Counted from the first letter of the stretch, positions 28,514 through 37,083 are shown. The stretch: 64,000 nucleotides of DNA from Candidatus Binatia bacterium (GCA_022824205.1 JAJEAI010000130.1:19017-83016); one strand, 5' to 3'. Notes: generated by a model from the sequence alone, not told the origin. Numbers and translations: made by a program.

Positions 28514-30715
28514 ATGACCGACCCCGCACGACTTGACCGGATGTGCAACCTGCTGGCGGAGCGTTACGGCACCACCGGCACCGAAGCCGCCGAACGCCTG
28601 CGCCGCTGGATGGGCGGTGAGATTCCCTATGCCGAGCCGGAGATGATCGAGCGGCATCTGGACGAACCCCACGCGGCCCTGGTGTTCGACGCCTTCCGGC
28701 AGGTGCTGCCCTTCGGCACCGGGGGGCGGCGCGGCCCCATGGGCTACGGCGCCAACCGTATGAATCCGTCGACGGTGGCCATGACGGCCCAAGGCCACGC
28801 CGACCACCTCAAGGAGAACGCCCCCGGGGCGGCGTTGAGCGTGGTGGTGGCCAACGACGTGCGCGTCTTCGCCGACAACGTCGGCGTGTACCCGTTCCTG
28901 GGACCGCGGCATCCCCTGCTGGGCGTATCCTCGCGCTCGCTGGCGAGACTGGCGTGCGCGATCTACGCCGCCAACGGCATCGTCGCCTGGCTGGCGGAAC
29001 CGGATGACGACCACGCCGTCACCAGCACGCCGGAGCTATCGTTCTACATCGTGCAACTGGGCGCCGCCGGCGGCATGAACGTCTCGGCGTCCCACAACCC
29101 CCCGGACGACAACGGCATCAAGGTCTACGATGCCTACGGCAGCCAGCCCATCGCCCCCGAGGACCAGCGGCTCGTGGACGCCATGGATCGGGCCACGGCC
29201 GTGCGCACGGTGCCGTTCGAGGAAGGATTGCGCTCGGAGACGATCCGGCCCCTGCCGGCGGACTTGCGGACCGCCTACGTCGACACCTACGTGGAGCTGT
29301 ACGGGAACCTGTACCCCCCTCGGGCGGACGCCCCGGTGGTCTACACGCCCCTGTGCGGCTGCGGCGTCCACACGGTGAAGCCGGTGCTGGAAAGGCTGGG
29401 CTTCCCGGTGCTCATGCCGCCCGACCAGGGCCCGGACGGGAGCTTCGCCGCCGTCCCCTTCAAGGCGCCCAACCCGGAGGTGCCCCACGCGACGGTCCCG
29501 GCGCGGGAGTTCGCCGACCGCCACGGCGCCGGCATCGTCCTGTCCAGCGATCCCGACGCCGACCGCATCGGAATGGAGGCGCGCCTGGAGGACGGCTCCT
29601 GGTACCACTTCGACGGCAACCAGATCGCCGCCATCCTGTGCCACCACCTCATGCTCGACCCCGAGGGACCGCGTCGCCGGGGGCTCGTGATGGCAACCCT
29701 GGTGACCACCAAGCTCCTCGGGAGGGTCGTGGCCGAAGCCGGGGATTCATGGCTCATCGACGACCTGCTGGTGGGCTTCAAGTACGTGGCCGACGTGCTC
29801 AAGACCCTGGAGCGCACGGGCCGCTACAAGGACATCGCCTGTTCGCCCGGGGACCTCGTCCTCGCCGCCGAGGAGAGCCACGGCGTGGTCATGGCCCCGG
29901 GAATCCGCGACAAGGACGCCACTCCGGCGTGCATGGTGCTGGCGGGCCTGTACCAGCGCCTGCTGGACGAAGGTCGCACCATGCTGGACTACTACGTGGC
30001 CATGCTGCGGGAGCTGGGCGGCTACGACAACGTCAACCGGAGCATCGCCCTGTCCGGCGCCGAAGGGACGCGCAAGAAGGACCGCATCATGGCGGCGCTG
30101 CGGGAGTCGCCGCCCGGGAAGCTCGGCGGGCGCCCGGTACGGCGTTTCATCGACTACCGGGACCCGGAGCGCTTCGGCCCCATCGCCAGCGACACCGAGC
30201 GGCTGCCGCGTAACGTCCTCCAGGCCCATACCGACCGCTTCGTCATCACCGTGCGCCCGTCCGGCACCGAGCCCAAGCTCAAGCTCTACTGCCAGTTGCT
30301 GCCGGACGGCGAACCACCGGGCGGCGCGGGCACCGACCTGCTCCGGCGGGTGAGGGCCAAGGCGGACGCGGTGGTCCGAACCGTCTACAACGAGTTGCTC
30401 GCGTGCATCGACGTCTCCCTCGACGAAGCGGCGCTGCTGCTGCCCGACATCATCGACCTGGAAGGCAAGCAACGCTTCGGCCGGGAGACCGTGCCGCGCC
30501 TGTATGACGCCATGCGGAGTGGAAAGTTCGCGGGCCTCGACGAGTTGCTGGATTGGCTGCGCCGCGAGACCGCCGCCATGACGCCGGCGGCGGACCCTCT
30601 GCCCGCCCTCAGGCCCGCGCTGGCTTGGCTGTGCCGGCAGTGGCGAGACGCACCCGACATCGCCTTGGTGGAGAAACTGGAGGGCTGGGCCAACCGAGAA
30701 AGGAGCATCCCATGA
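28514..30715 (+). CDS. Phosphoglucomutase/phosphomannomutase family enzyme
   Basis: The 733-residue protein is an alpha-D-phosphohexomutase. The phospho-serine loop NVSASHNPPDDNGIK has the active serine at about 193; the metal loop is DPDADR (346-351); the sugar loop is EESHG (453-457); the phosphate loop RPSGTEPKLK is near 580. It resembles the larger PGM2/phosphopentomutase branch, but about 110 extra residues follow the normal C-terminal domain and have no motif that I recognise. The final codons overlap the next small gene as ATGA. Likely substrate is glucose, mannose or pentose phosphate; the sequence alone does not choose. Confidence 0.88.
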   Translation: MTDPARLDRMCNLLAERYGTTGTEAAERLRRWMGGEIPYAEPEMIERHLDEPHAALVFDAFRQVLPFGTGGRRGPMGYGANRMNPSTVAMTAQGHADHLKENAPGAALSVVVANDVRVFADNVGVYPFLGPRHPLLGVSSRSLARLACAIYAANGIVAWLAEPDDDHAVTSTPELSFYIVQLGAAGGMNVSASHNPPDDNGIKVYDAYGSQPIAPEDQRLVDAMDRATAVRTVPFEEGLRSETIRPLPADLRTAYVDTYVELYGNLYPPRADAPVVYTPLCGCGVHTVKPVLERLGFPVLMPPDQGPDGSFAAVPFKAPNPEVPHATVPAREFADRHGAGIVLSSDPDADRIGMEARLEDGSWYHFDGNQIAAILCHHLMLDPEGPRRRGLVMATLVTTKLLGRVVAEAGDSWLIDDLLVGFKYVADVLKTLERTGRYKDIACSPGDLVLAAEESHGVVMAPGIRDKDATPACMVLAGLYQRLLDEGRTMLDYYVAMLRELGGYDNVNRSIALSGAEGTRKKDRIMAALRESPPGKLGGRPVRRFIDYRDPERFGPIASDTERLPRNVLQAHTDRFVITVRPSGTEPKLKLYCQLLPDGEPPGGAGTDLLRRVRAKADAVVRTVYNELLACIDVSLDEAALLLPDIIDLEGKQRFGRETVPRLYDAMRSGKFAGLDELLDWLRRETAAMTPAADPLPALRPALAWLCRQWRDAPDIALVEKLEGWANRERSIP

Positions 30716-30897
30716 AGGACAAGATCAACACAAGCGTGGAAATCGAAAGCGTGCACCGGGAGTGGCTGGAGGCGATGACCCGGAAATATCAGATCGCCGA
30801 CGACTCCAAGACACTGCGCATCGTGCTGGACCATGCGCGCACCGCCGTCGACGAAAAGGTCCTCTTCGAGACCGTCCGCTGCCTCGGCTGCGGCTAG
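30712..30897 (+). CDS. Small conserved protein with C-terminal CLGCG
   Basis: The 61-residue protein has a short strand (INTSVEIES), two likely helices (HREWLEAMTRKYQIAD, SKTLRIVLDHARTAVDEKVL) and ends in CLGCG. The strand-helix-helix pattern resembles ribbon-helix-helix proteins, and the terminal cysteines might bind a metal. It starts with ATGA overlap at the mutase stop and has AGGAG upstream, so it is translated. I recall similar small proteins of unknown role in other genomes; no function is assigned. Its stop TAG abuts a dispersed repeat. Confidence 0.6.
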   Translation: MKDKINTSVEIESVHREWLEAMTRKYQIADDSKTLRIVLDHARTAVDEKVLFETVRCLGCG

Positions 30898-31231
30898 TGT
30901 CGCGTCCCGCAGATCACATCTCCCGCTTCCGCGGGAATCCCCCGTGTCGGCTTGCAGCCTACACGACGGGGAACGAAAACGAAATGTCGGCCCCGCCTCT
31001 ACGTCATTCCCGCGGAAGCGGGAATCCAGGGGAGGTGGTGTGGCAGCCCCATTGCCCCAGGCCCACCCCGCCTGGATTCCCGCTTTCGCGGGAATGACGA
31101 TTCGTAAGATTCCCGATAACCCTACTCCTCACCTGCAGTGACATTCCCCAACAATACCCCTCCGCCCTTCCAAACCCCATCCCGCTTGTCTCTCGGGCCT
31201 CTCCATACCGCCGGCTTCTGCAACATTGGAG
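30898..31231. repeat. Repeat-rich intergenic region without a gene
   Basis: The 334 bases hold no convincing gene. They contain a solo copy of the CCCGCTTCCGCGGGAAT motif (30921-30938), a complete hairpin element (31002-31099, separate entry) and a TGCAACATTGGAGTTAAC motif (31219-31236) that borders the next gene's end. The left edge reads TAGTGTCGCGTCCCGC, related to the edge at 62462-62487. Confidence 0.6.
31002..31099. mobile_element. MITE-like element, copy 1
   Basis: Two 29-base arms face each other: the left starts CGTCATTCCCGCGGAAGC at 31002 and the right ends with GCGGGAATGACG at 31099, differing at one base. Each arm is itself a small hairpin (ATTCCCGC-GGAA-GCGGGAAT). The core of about 40 bases (GGTGTGGCAGCCCCATTGCC region) is similar, in reverse orientation, to the core of the element at 42995-43112. 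No coding sequence is inside. The architecture is that of a non-autonomous miniature element. Confidence 0.65.
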
Positions 31232-32572
31232 TTAACCGAGGGGCGAGGCGGGGAGCCGGCTCGCCAGCGCCTCGCGCCGGATTGCCTCGATGGCGTCCAC
31301 TTCCTTGGGGATCGCGGCGGACAGCACCTCGTGGCCCGTGTCGGTGACCAGAACGTCGTCCTCGATGCGTACGCCGATGCCACGGTAGTCGTCGCCGACG
31401 CCGTCCTGGTCTTCGGCGATGTAGAGCCCGGGCTCCACGGTCAGCACCATGCCGGGCTCCAGCGGACGCGCGGCGCCGTCGATCCGGTACCGCCCCACGT
31501 CGTGCACGTCCAGCCCCAGCCAGTGGCCCGTCCGGTGCATGTAGAACCTGGCGTGCTCCCTCTTCTCGATCAGTTCATCGGCCTTCCCCGACAGGAGCCC
31601 GATGTCGAGCAGGCCGTCCACCAGCACTTCCGTGGCGCGCCGGTGGATGTCCTCCATGGACACGCCCGGCCGCACCAGCGCGATGCCCTCCTTCTGCGCC
31701 CGCAGCACGGTCTCGTAGATACGCCGCTGCGGCGGCGAGTAGCCCGCGGCCACCGGGAACGTGCGCGTCACGTCCGAGCAGTAGCCGTCGAACTCGGCGC
31801 CCGCGTCGATGAGCACCAGGTCGCCGTCGCGCATGCGGCGGTCGTTCTGCGTGTAGTGGAGAATGGTGGCATTGGCTCCCGAGGCCACGATGGAAGGATA
31901 CGCCATGCCCGATCCGCCGGCCGCGCGGAAGTGGTATTCCAGCAAGGCCTCCAGCTCATACTCGCAAGCGCCGTCGCGCGCCGCCTTCATGGCCGCGGCG
32001 TGGGCGCGTTCCGACGCCGCCACCGCCTTGCGCATGAGGTCCAGCTCGCCGGACGACTTGAAAAGGCGCATTTCGTGCAGGATGGACGCCGGGTCCACCA
32101 GCGACACGACCCCCCGGCCGGTGCGCGCGCGGCCGGACCGGCTGGCGTCGAGCAGCCCCTGGATGAGTGCGTTCATGCGCTCGTCCCGCCCCGGAGCGAA
32201 GTACACCCGGTCCACCCCGGCCAAGTGGCCCGGCAGGACCTCCGTCACCTGATCGATGGTCCAGGCCGCGTCCGCCCCGAACACCTCCTTCGCCCCCTCG
32301 GTGCCGTAGCGCTTCCCCGTCCAGGTCTCCTTTTCCCGGTCCCGGGGCTGCACGAAGAGGACGAAACGGTCCGACTCGTGCCCCGGCGACAGCAAGCAAA
32401 GGGAGTTGGGCTCCGAAAAGCCGGTCAGGTAGAACAGGTCGTTGTCCTGCCGGTAGCGGTACTCCACGTCGTTGGACCGGGTCGACTGCGGCGCCGCCGG
32501 AATGATCGCCACACCCTCGCCCATGCGCTCCATGAAGGCCGCGCGCCGCTCCGAATAGGTAGTCACGTCCAT
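31232..32572 (-). CDS. pepP: Xaa-Pro aminopeptidase (M24B)
   Basis: The 446-residue enzyme removes N-terminal residues ahead of proline. It has the N-terminal creatinase-like domain (about 1-165, YRYRQDNDLFYLTGF) and the pita-bread M24 domain (about 175-430). Metal ligands are visible: the aspartates of LIDAGAEFDGYCSDVTRTFP, the histidine of HRTGHWLGLDVHD, and the glutamates of VEPGLYI and GIGVRIEDDVLVT. ATG 32572 is preferred; a TTG at 32590 adds six residues. It is divergent from the following plus-strand operon. The symbol rests on strong family similarity. Confidence 0.92.
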   Translation of the reverse strand: MDVTTYSERRAAFMERMGEGVAIIPAAPQSTRSNDVEYRYRQDNDLFYLTGFSEPNSLCLLSPGHESDRFVLFVQPRDREKETWTGKRYGTEGAKEVFGADAAWTIDQVTEVLPGHLAGVDRVYFAPGRDERMNALIQGLLDASRSGRARTGRGVVSLVDPASILHEMRLFKSSGELDLMRKAVAASERAHAAAMKAARDGACEYELEALLEYHFRAAGGSGMAYPSIVASGANATILHYTQNDRRMRDGDLVLIDAGAEFDGYCSDVTRTFPVAAGYSPPQRRIYETVLRAQKEGIALVRPGVSMEDIHRRATEVLVDGLLDIGLLSGKADELIEKREHARFYMHRTGHWLGLDVHDVGRYRIDGAARPLEPGMVLTVEPGLYIAEDQDGVGDDYRGIGVRIEDDVLVTDTGHEVLSAAIPKEVDAIEAIRREALASRLPASPLG

Positions 32573-32778
32573 ACCGTTTCCATACGGCAAGATCCCGCCG
32601 GTGACAAGGTGGCAGGCAACCGGACCGCGGGCACACTCTTTCTTCTCGCTTCACGCGGCCCGATCTGGTACACAAACCGGGAGTCTGCGTCTCGCCCCGC
32701 ATCAATCAGGGTACTCGTCCGAAGGGCTCGCGAAGCCTCGCTAGCCCGCGCGGGGACACAGGCCAAGGAGGAACGCGC

Positions 32779-33642
32779 ATGGCGGAAACGGTGTACAAGG
32801 ACTTTCGTCGCGAGGAAATGGAGTACCAGTTCAATCCCCGCACCACCGTAACCGAGTATCCGCAATTGACCGCGGAGCGGGAGCGGGCCAGCGAGGCCGC
32901 CCGGGCACGGTTCAAGCATCATCGCAACGTGCGCTACGGCGACGGGCCCCGGATGACCCTTGATATCTTCCCCGCCGCGCAATCCGGCGCTCCGGTGCAG
33001 GTCTACATCCATGGCGGCTACTGGCGTGGGGGCGACAAGGACGGCTACAGCTTCTTCGCCGGTCCGTTCGTCGAGGCCGGGGTCACCCTGGTGCTGCTGG
33101 AATACGACCTGTGTCCGCAGGTCACCGTGCCCGACATCATGCGCGAGACCCGCGAAGGGATCGCCTGGGTCTACCGCCACATCGCGGAGTACGGCGGCGA
33201 CCCGGAACGGCTGTACCTCTCCGGGTCCTCGGCCGGCGGTCATCTGACGGCCAGGGCGCTGAGCCATCGCTGGGAAGAGGACGGTCTCCCCGAGGACATC
33301 ATCAAGGCCGCCGTGGCCATCACCGGAGTGTACGACCCCGATCCCGTCTTCTACGTCTCGTCCAACGAGGACATTCGCCTGACCCCTGACAGCGCTCGGG
33401 AGATCAGCGCCATGTTGCATCCGCCCCTGGACCGGGCCCCGTTCGTGGTAGCGGTGGGCGGGGCGGAGACCCGCGGGTGGATCGGCATGTCCAGGGACTT
33501 CTTCGCTCTTTGCCGGGACCGGGGCCTCGACTGCAGTTTCCTGGAAGTGCCGGGCACACACCACTTCTCGGTCTCGGGACAACTGGGGGAACGGGGCAGC
33601 CTCATGTCGCGCACCGTGTTGGGTCAGATGGGTTGTCTCTGA
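32779..33642 (+). CDS. Kynurenine formamidase-like alpha/beta hydrolase
   Basis: The 287-residue protein is an alpha/beta hydrolase with the HGGYW oxyanion motif (78-82), nucleophile Ser151 in GSSAGG and a C-terminal histidine in PGTHHFSV. This combination is typical of arylformamidases (kynurenine formamidase) and related esterases. CAAGGAGG precedes the ATG. No kynurenine pathway genes are nearby, so the substrate may be another amide or ester. It begins a five-gene plus-strand run; its TGA overlaps the next ATG. Confidence 0.83.
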   Translation: MAETVYKDFRREEMEYQFNPRTTVTEYPQLTAERERASEAARARFKHHRNVRYGDGPRMTLDIFPAAQSGAPVQVYIHGGYWRGGDKDGYSFFAGPFVEAGVTLVLLEYDLCPQVTVPDIMRETREGIAWVYRHIAEYGGDPERLYLSGSSAGGHLTARALSHRWEEDGLPEDIIKAAVAITGVYDPDPVFYVSSNEDIRLTPDSAREISAMLHPPLDRAPFVVAVGGAETRGWIGMSRDFFALCRDRGLDCSFLEVPGTHHFSVSGQLGERGSLMSRTVLGQMGCL

Positions 33643-34208
33643 TGAAGCTGCCGCCAGCGACCGTCCGCCGCGTGGGACTCGCGGCCTTTTGGATACTAGC
33701 ATTCAGCACGTTGTGCCACGCACAACCCGCGTACATCAGCGGCTATCGCGAGGTCATGCTGCGCACGGGACCGAGCGTCGAACACCGGATACTCGCGGTG
33801 CTCCGCACCGGCAACGAGTTGGAGATCATCGGAGAGGACGCCGACTACAACTTCGTCTCCCTCCCGGACGGACGCCAGGGCTACGTGCTCAAGAGCTTTT
33901 TGACGACCGAGGCGCCGCCGCAGAGGCGCCTCGAAGAGTTGAACGAGATGGTCGAAACCCAGGCGGCCGAACTGGAGCAACTACGGAACGAGAACCAGGA
34001 CCTCATGGCGCGCAACGACAAGCTCGCAAACGACAACGAGGGCGACCGGCGCCTGCTGCAGCGTCTGCAACAGGAAAGGGCCAATATCCAGCGCGACGAG
34101 CGCGTGTGGTGGTTCATCAGCGGCGCCGGCGTGCTCCTGGTCGGCTGGCTCATGGGCATGACACGGGTGCGTCTGAGGAGGAAGGTGCGCGCCCGGAGTT
34201 TCACGTAG
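33642..34208 (+). CDS. SH3-domain envelope protein with coiled coil and C-terminal helix
   Basis: The 188-residue protein has a signal peptide (1-27, cleavage after CHA), a bacterial SH3 domain (about 30-88, VMLRTGPSVEHRILAVLRTGNELEI), a coiled coil (about 92-152) and one membrane helix (about 156-174) with a basic tail. This is the layout of YgiM/TIGR04211-type proteins, which are thought to act at the cell envelope. It overlaps the hydrolase before it as ATGA, a strange partner in an otherwise catabolic operon. Confidence 0.85.
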   Translation: MKLPPATVRRVGLAAFWILAFSTLCHAQPAYISGYREVMLRTGPSVEHRILAVLRTGNELEIIGEDADYNFVSLPDGRQGYVLKSFLTTEAPPQRRLEELNEMVETQAAELEQLRNENQDLMARNDKLANDNEGDRRLLQRLQQERANIQRDERVWWFISGAGVLLVGWLMGMTRVRLRRKVRARSFT

Positions 34209-34219
34209 TGGGAGGAAGC

Positions 34220-35464
34220 ATGCACCCGGTACAACTGTTCTGCTGGCACTTCATGGCCTACCCGCATCTGCCCGAGGACTTCGACGAGAAATACGACACG
34301 GGCTGGGTGACGGTCCCCAACAGCCTGTGGGATTCGGAGAAGTCCCGTGGGCTATTCCAGGAGTACATCGACCAGCTCGCCTGTGCCGACGACCTGGGCT
34401 TCGACGGGCTGGTGCTGAACGAACATCACCAGAACATCTATGGCCTCATGCCCTCGCCCAACCTCATCGCGGCGGCGCTGACGCAGCGTTCCAGCAAGGC
34501 CAGGATCTGCGTTCTGGGGAACCTGCTGCCGCTGCACATCAACCCGCTGCGGGTGGCCGAAGAGTACGCCATGCTCGACAACATGAGCAACGGGCGCATC
34601 ATCGCGGGCTTCGCCCCCGGCGGCGGCCCGGAGAACTACAACTACGACATCCCCTCGGTGACCTCGCGCGAGCGGTTCTGGGAAGCCGTGGACCTGGTGG
34701 TGCGCGCGTGGACCGACGACGGCCCCTTCAACCACGAGGGGCACTACTACCCGCTGCGCTACGTGAACCCGTGGCCCAAGCCCACCCAGAAGCCTCATCC
34801 GCCCATCTGGGTGCCCGGCTCCCGCAGCGCGTCCACCCTCACCGAGGTGGCCAAGCGCGGCTACTGCTACTTCCTGTCGTCCCGGAGCCACGGCGGCGAG
34901 ACCTACAAGGCGCGCGAACAGTTCTCCAAGGTGCTGGAGGACCACGGCGACAGCTACCAGCCGTACCGCATGGGCATCCTCATGTCCGCCTACGTGAGCG
35001 AGACCGACGCCCAGGCCAGGGAGGAATGCGAGGAAGGGGTGTGGTATTTCCTGCGCAACTGCCTCAAGGGCCACCTGCGCAAGGAAGGGCGCCAGCTCAC
35101 CTTCGGCGCCGGCGTGCCCTACATCCCGGCGCCCGCCTGGAAGGAGTTCCTGAAGCACTCCGATCCCAACCGCTCGATGCTGGGCGACGTCAATGACTGG
35201 GACGAACTCGACAAGGCCCAGTCCATCGTGGTGGGCAGTCCCGAGACCGTGCACCGGAAGATCCTGGACCTCATCGAGAAGTCACAGGTGGGGAACCTGC
35301 TGATCCAGTTCCACCTCGGCAACATGCCGGGTGAACTGGCACTCAAGAGCCAGCGCCTGTTCGCCACCGAGGTGGCCCCGGCCCTGCGGGAAGATTCCGC
35401 GCGCGTGTTCGCCAAGGCCTATCCGCGGATGGAAGAGACCCTTGCGGCCGGAGCCGTGGCATGA
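34220..35464 (+). CDS. LLM-class flavin-dependent oxidoreductase
   Basis: The 414-residue protein is a luciferase-like monooxygenase relative. It starts MHPVQLFCWHFMAYPHLP and has the family segments DDLGFDGLVLNEHH, VLGNLLPLHINPLRVAEEYAMLDNMSNGRI and PHPPIWVPGSRSASTL. GGAGG lies just before the ATG. It is probably an FMN-dependent oxygenase in a degradative route. The end overlaps the next alpha/beta hydrolase as ATGA, which suggests joint action: oxygenation, then hydrolysis. Confidence 0.87.
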   Translation: MHPVQLFCWHFMAYPHLPEDFDEKYDTGWVTVPNSLWDSEKSRGLFQEYIDQLACADDLGFDGLVLNEHHQNIYGLMPSPNLIAAALTQRSSKARICVLGNLLPLHINPLRVAEEYAMLDNMSNGRIIAGFAPGGGPENYNYDIPSVTSRERFWEAVDLVVRAWTDDGPFNHEGHYYPLRYVNPWPKPTQKPHPPIWVPGSRSASTLTEVAKRGYCYFLSSRSHGGETYKAREQFSKVLEDHGDSYQPYRMGILMSAYVSETDAQAREECEEGVWYFLRNCLKGHLRKEGRQLTFGAGVPYIPAPAWKEFLKHSDPNRSMLGDVNDWDELDKAQSIVVGSPETVHRKILDLIEKSQVGNLLIQFHLGNMPGELALKSQRLFATEVAPALREDSARVFAKAYPRMEETLAAGAVA

Positions 35465-36279
35465 GCGGGCGGACACTCGACCTGAACGGCCGGAAGGTTT
35501 CGGTACTGGAGGACGGCGCCGGCGAGCCCACCCTCTACCTGCACGGCTTCGCCGACGTGCACGCGGTCACGGAAGGCTGGCTGCCGTTCCACGAGAAGCT
35601 CATGGAAAGCTGCAGGCTTTACGCCCCGGCCCATCCGGGGTGTGCCGCCTCGGACGAGATCGAGTACCTGGAGTCGGCCGAGGACCTCGTGTTCCATTAT
35701 CTCGAGGTCATCGACGCCCTGGAACTCGACCGCTTCCACCTGGTAGGCACCTGCGTCGGGGGCTGGATCGCCGCCGAGCTGGCGACACGCCACCCCGAGA
35801 AGGTCCGGCGCCTCGTGCTCATCGACGCCTCGGGCCTGTTCGTTTCCGGGGCGCCCATCGGCGACATCTTCATGATGTCCCACCCGGTGCGCGGCACGGA
35901 CTACTCCGAGCTGCGCGCCATGCTGTTCGAGAACGACCGGACGCAGGTGGGGCACGCGCTGTTCCCCGACGGCCGGGCCGAGAACATCGAGGACGAGCTG
36001 CGGCGTTACCAGATGATACGCTTCAGCAACCGGTTCGGCTTCAACCCGCCCTACTTCTACAACCGATCGCTGCGGAGCCGCCTGCGCCGCATCGCGGCGC
36101 CGACCCTTGTGGTGTGGGGCGAGTCCGACCAGATGGTGCCATTGGCCCACGGCGAGGCCTACGCCGCGGGCATTGACAACTCCAACGGTGTGAGCTTGGT
36201 GAAGGGCGCCGGCCACAGCCCCCAGGCGGAACAGCCGGAGGCCACGGCGGACTTGGTGAAAGGTTTTCTCAGCGGGTAG
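35461..36279 (+). CDS. Alpha/beta hydrolase with cysteine nucleophile
   Basis: The 272-residue protein is an alpha/beta hydrolase of the C-C hydrolase / haloperoxidase type. The oxyanion motif is LHGFADVH and the nucleophile elbow reads LVGTCVGGW, where Cys98 takes the place of the usual serine. The acid is probably Asp223 in WGESDQMVP and the base His252 in GAGHSPQ. A cysteine at this place is normal in dienelactone hydrolases but unusual here. The gene is coupled to the LLM oxidoreductase by ATGA overlap and may process its product. Confidence 0.85.
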   Translation: MSGRTLDLNGRKVSVLEDGAGEPTLYLHGFADVHAVTEGWLPFHEKLMESCRLYAPAHPGCAASDEIEYLESAEDLVFHYLEVIDALELDRFHLVGTCVGGWIAAELATRHPEKVRRLVLIDASGLFVSGAPIGDIFMMSHPVRGTDYSELRAMLFENDRTQVGHALFPDGRAENIEDELRRYQMIRFSNRFGFNPPYFYNRSLRSRLRRIAAPTLVVWGESDQMVPLAHGEAYAAGIDNSNGVSLVKGAGHSPQAEQPEATADLVKGFLSG

Positions 36280-36361
36280 AGACCTTCCGACGGCCGTTGC
36301 GATGAGCTCGAAGGGATACCTCAGGTCGAACCCCGCCACCGGCTCGGACGAGGAGACCTCC

Positions 36362-36943
36362 ATGAGATCATCGCGACGTTTGACACTGGCCGCGGTGTTC
36401 CTGGCGACGTTATCGCTGACACACGTGGGTCAAGGAAGGTCCGCCGAACACTCGGACATTCCCGACCCGATGCGCGCCTACGCCCATTGGCAGCAAGGCT
36501 ACCTGTTGCATCTCAGCGGCCGGTACCAGGCCGCGGTCGACAGTTTCCGCGAGTCCATCGAGATTCTGCCCACGGCCGAGGGGCACACCTTCCTGGGCTG
36601 GTCGCTCAGCATGCTCGGACATACCGAAGAAGCCCTTGCCGAATGCAAGAAGGCCATCGCCCTCGATCCGGACTACGGCAATCCCTACAACGACATCGGG
36701 GTCTACCTGATCGATCTCGGTCGCCCGGACGAGGCGGTCCCGTGGCTCGAGAAGGCGGTCTCGGCCAAGCGATACTGTTGCTATCAGTTCGCACACTTCA
36801 ATCTCGGCCACGTGCGTTTGTTGCAGGGGAATTTCCACGCGGCGAAGCGCTCGTTCGAACAAGCCTTGCGGCACGATCCCGACTATCTGCCCGCGCGGAA
36901 GGCCCTGGAGTATCTCGACGCGAAGATCGGGAAACCGCTGTAG
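36362..36943 (+). CDS. Exported TPR-repeat protein
   Basis: The 193-residue protein has a signal peptide (about 1-29) and four TPR units (for example GYLLHLSGRYQAAVDSFRESIEILP, LGWSLSMLGHTEEALAECKKAIALDP, IGVYLIDLGRPDEAVPWLEKAV and LGHVRLLQGNFHAAKRSFEQAL). TPR proteins act as scaffolds. ATG 36362 is chosen because GAGGAG lies before it and the signal peptide follows; the frame could be extended to 36302. It ends the plus-strand run begun at 32779. Confidence 0.8.
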   Translation: MRSSRRLTLAAVFLATLSLTHVGQGRSAEHSDIPDPMRAYAHWQQGYLLHLSGRYQAAVDSFRESIEILPTAEGHTFLGWSLSMLGHTEEALAECKKAIALDPDYGNPYNDIGVYLIDLGRPDEAVPWLEKAVSAKRYCCYQFAHFNLGHVRLLQGNFHAAKRSFEQALRHDPDYLPARKALEYLDAKIGKPL

Positions 36944-36989
36944 CCTGATCGCCCCACCCCCCTCCGCGGAGCCCAGGAAAAAAGATCAT

Positions 36990-37003
36990 CCCCAATATTG
37001 GGG
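36990..37003. promoter_or_regulatory. Perfect palindrome upstream of the LuxR-type gene
   Basis: CCCCAATATTGGGG is a perfect 14-base palindrome 98 bases before the regulator's ATG. A TATATT sequence at 37027-37032 could be the -10 box, placing the palindrome near the -45 position, suitable for an activator or autoregulation. Confidence 0.42.
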
Positions 37004-37050
37004 AGGCCATGGAGCGCTCAAACTTCTATATTCTCTGAGTTCGTGGCCAA

Positions 37051-37083
37051 GTTGAACACTCGGAACTGAAAAGGTTGAACACT
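37051..37083. repeat. Direct repeat GTTGAACACT in the luxR-type leader
   Basis: GTTGAACACT occurs at 37051-37060 and again at 37074-37083, 23 bases apart (about two helical turns). It lies between the candidate -10 box and ATG 37102. It may be a regulator site or a chance duplication. Confidence 0.35.

Noticed and set aside
31002..31099. Possible CRISPR-like palindromic repeats (CCCGCGGAAGCGGG)
   Set aside because: There is no regular spacer length, copies face each other as inverted arms, and no cas genes are present. It fits MITE-like elements better.
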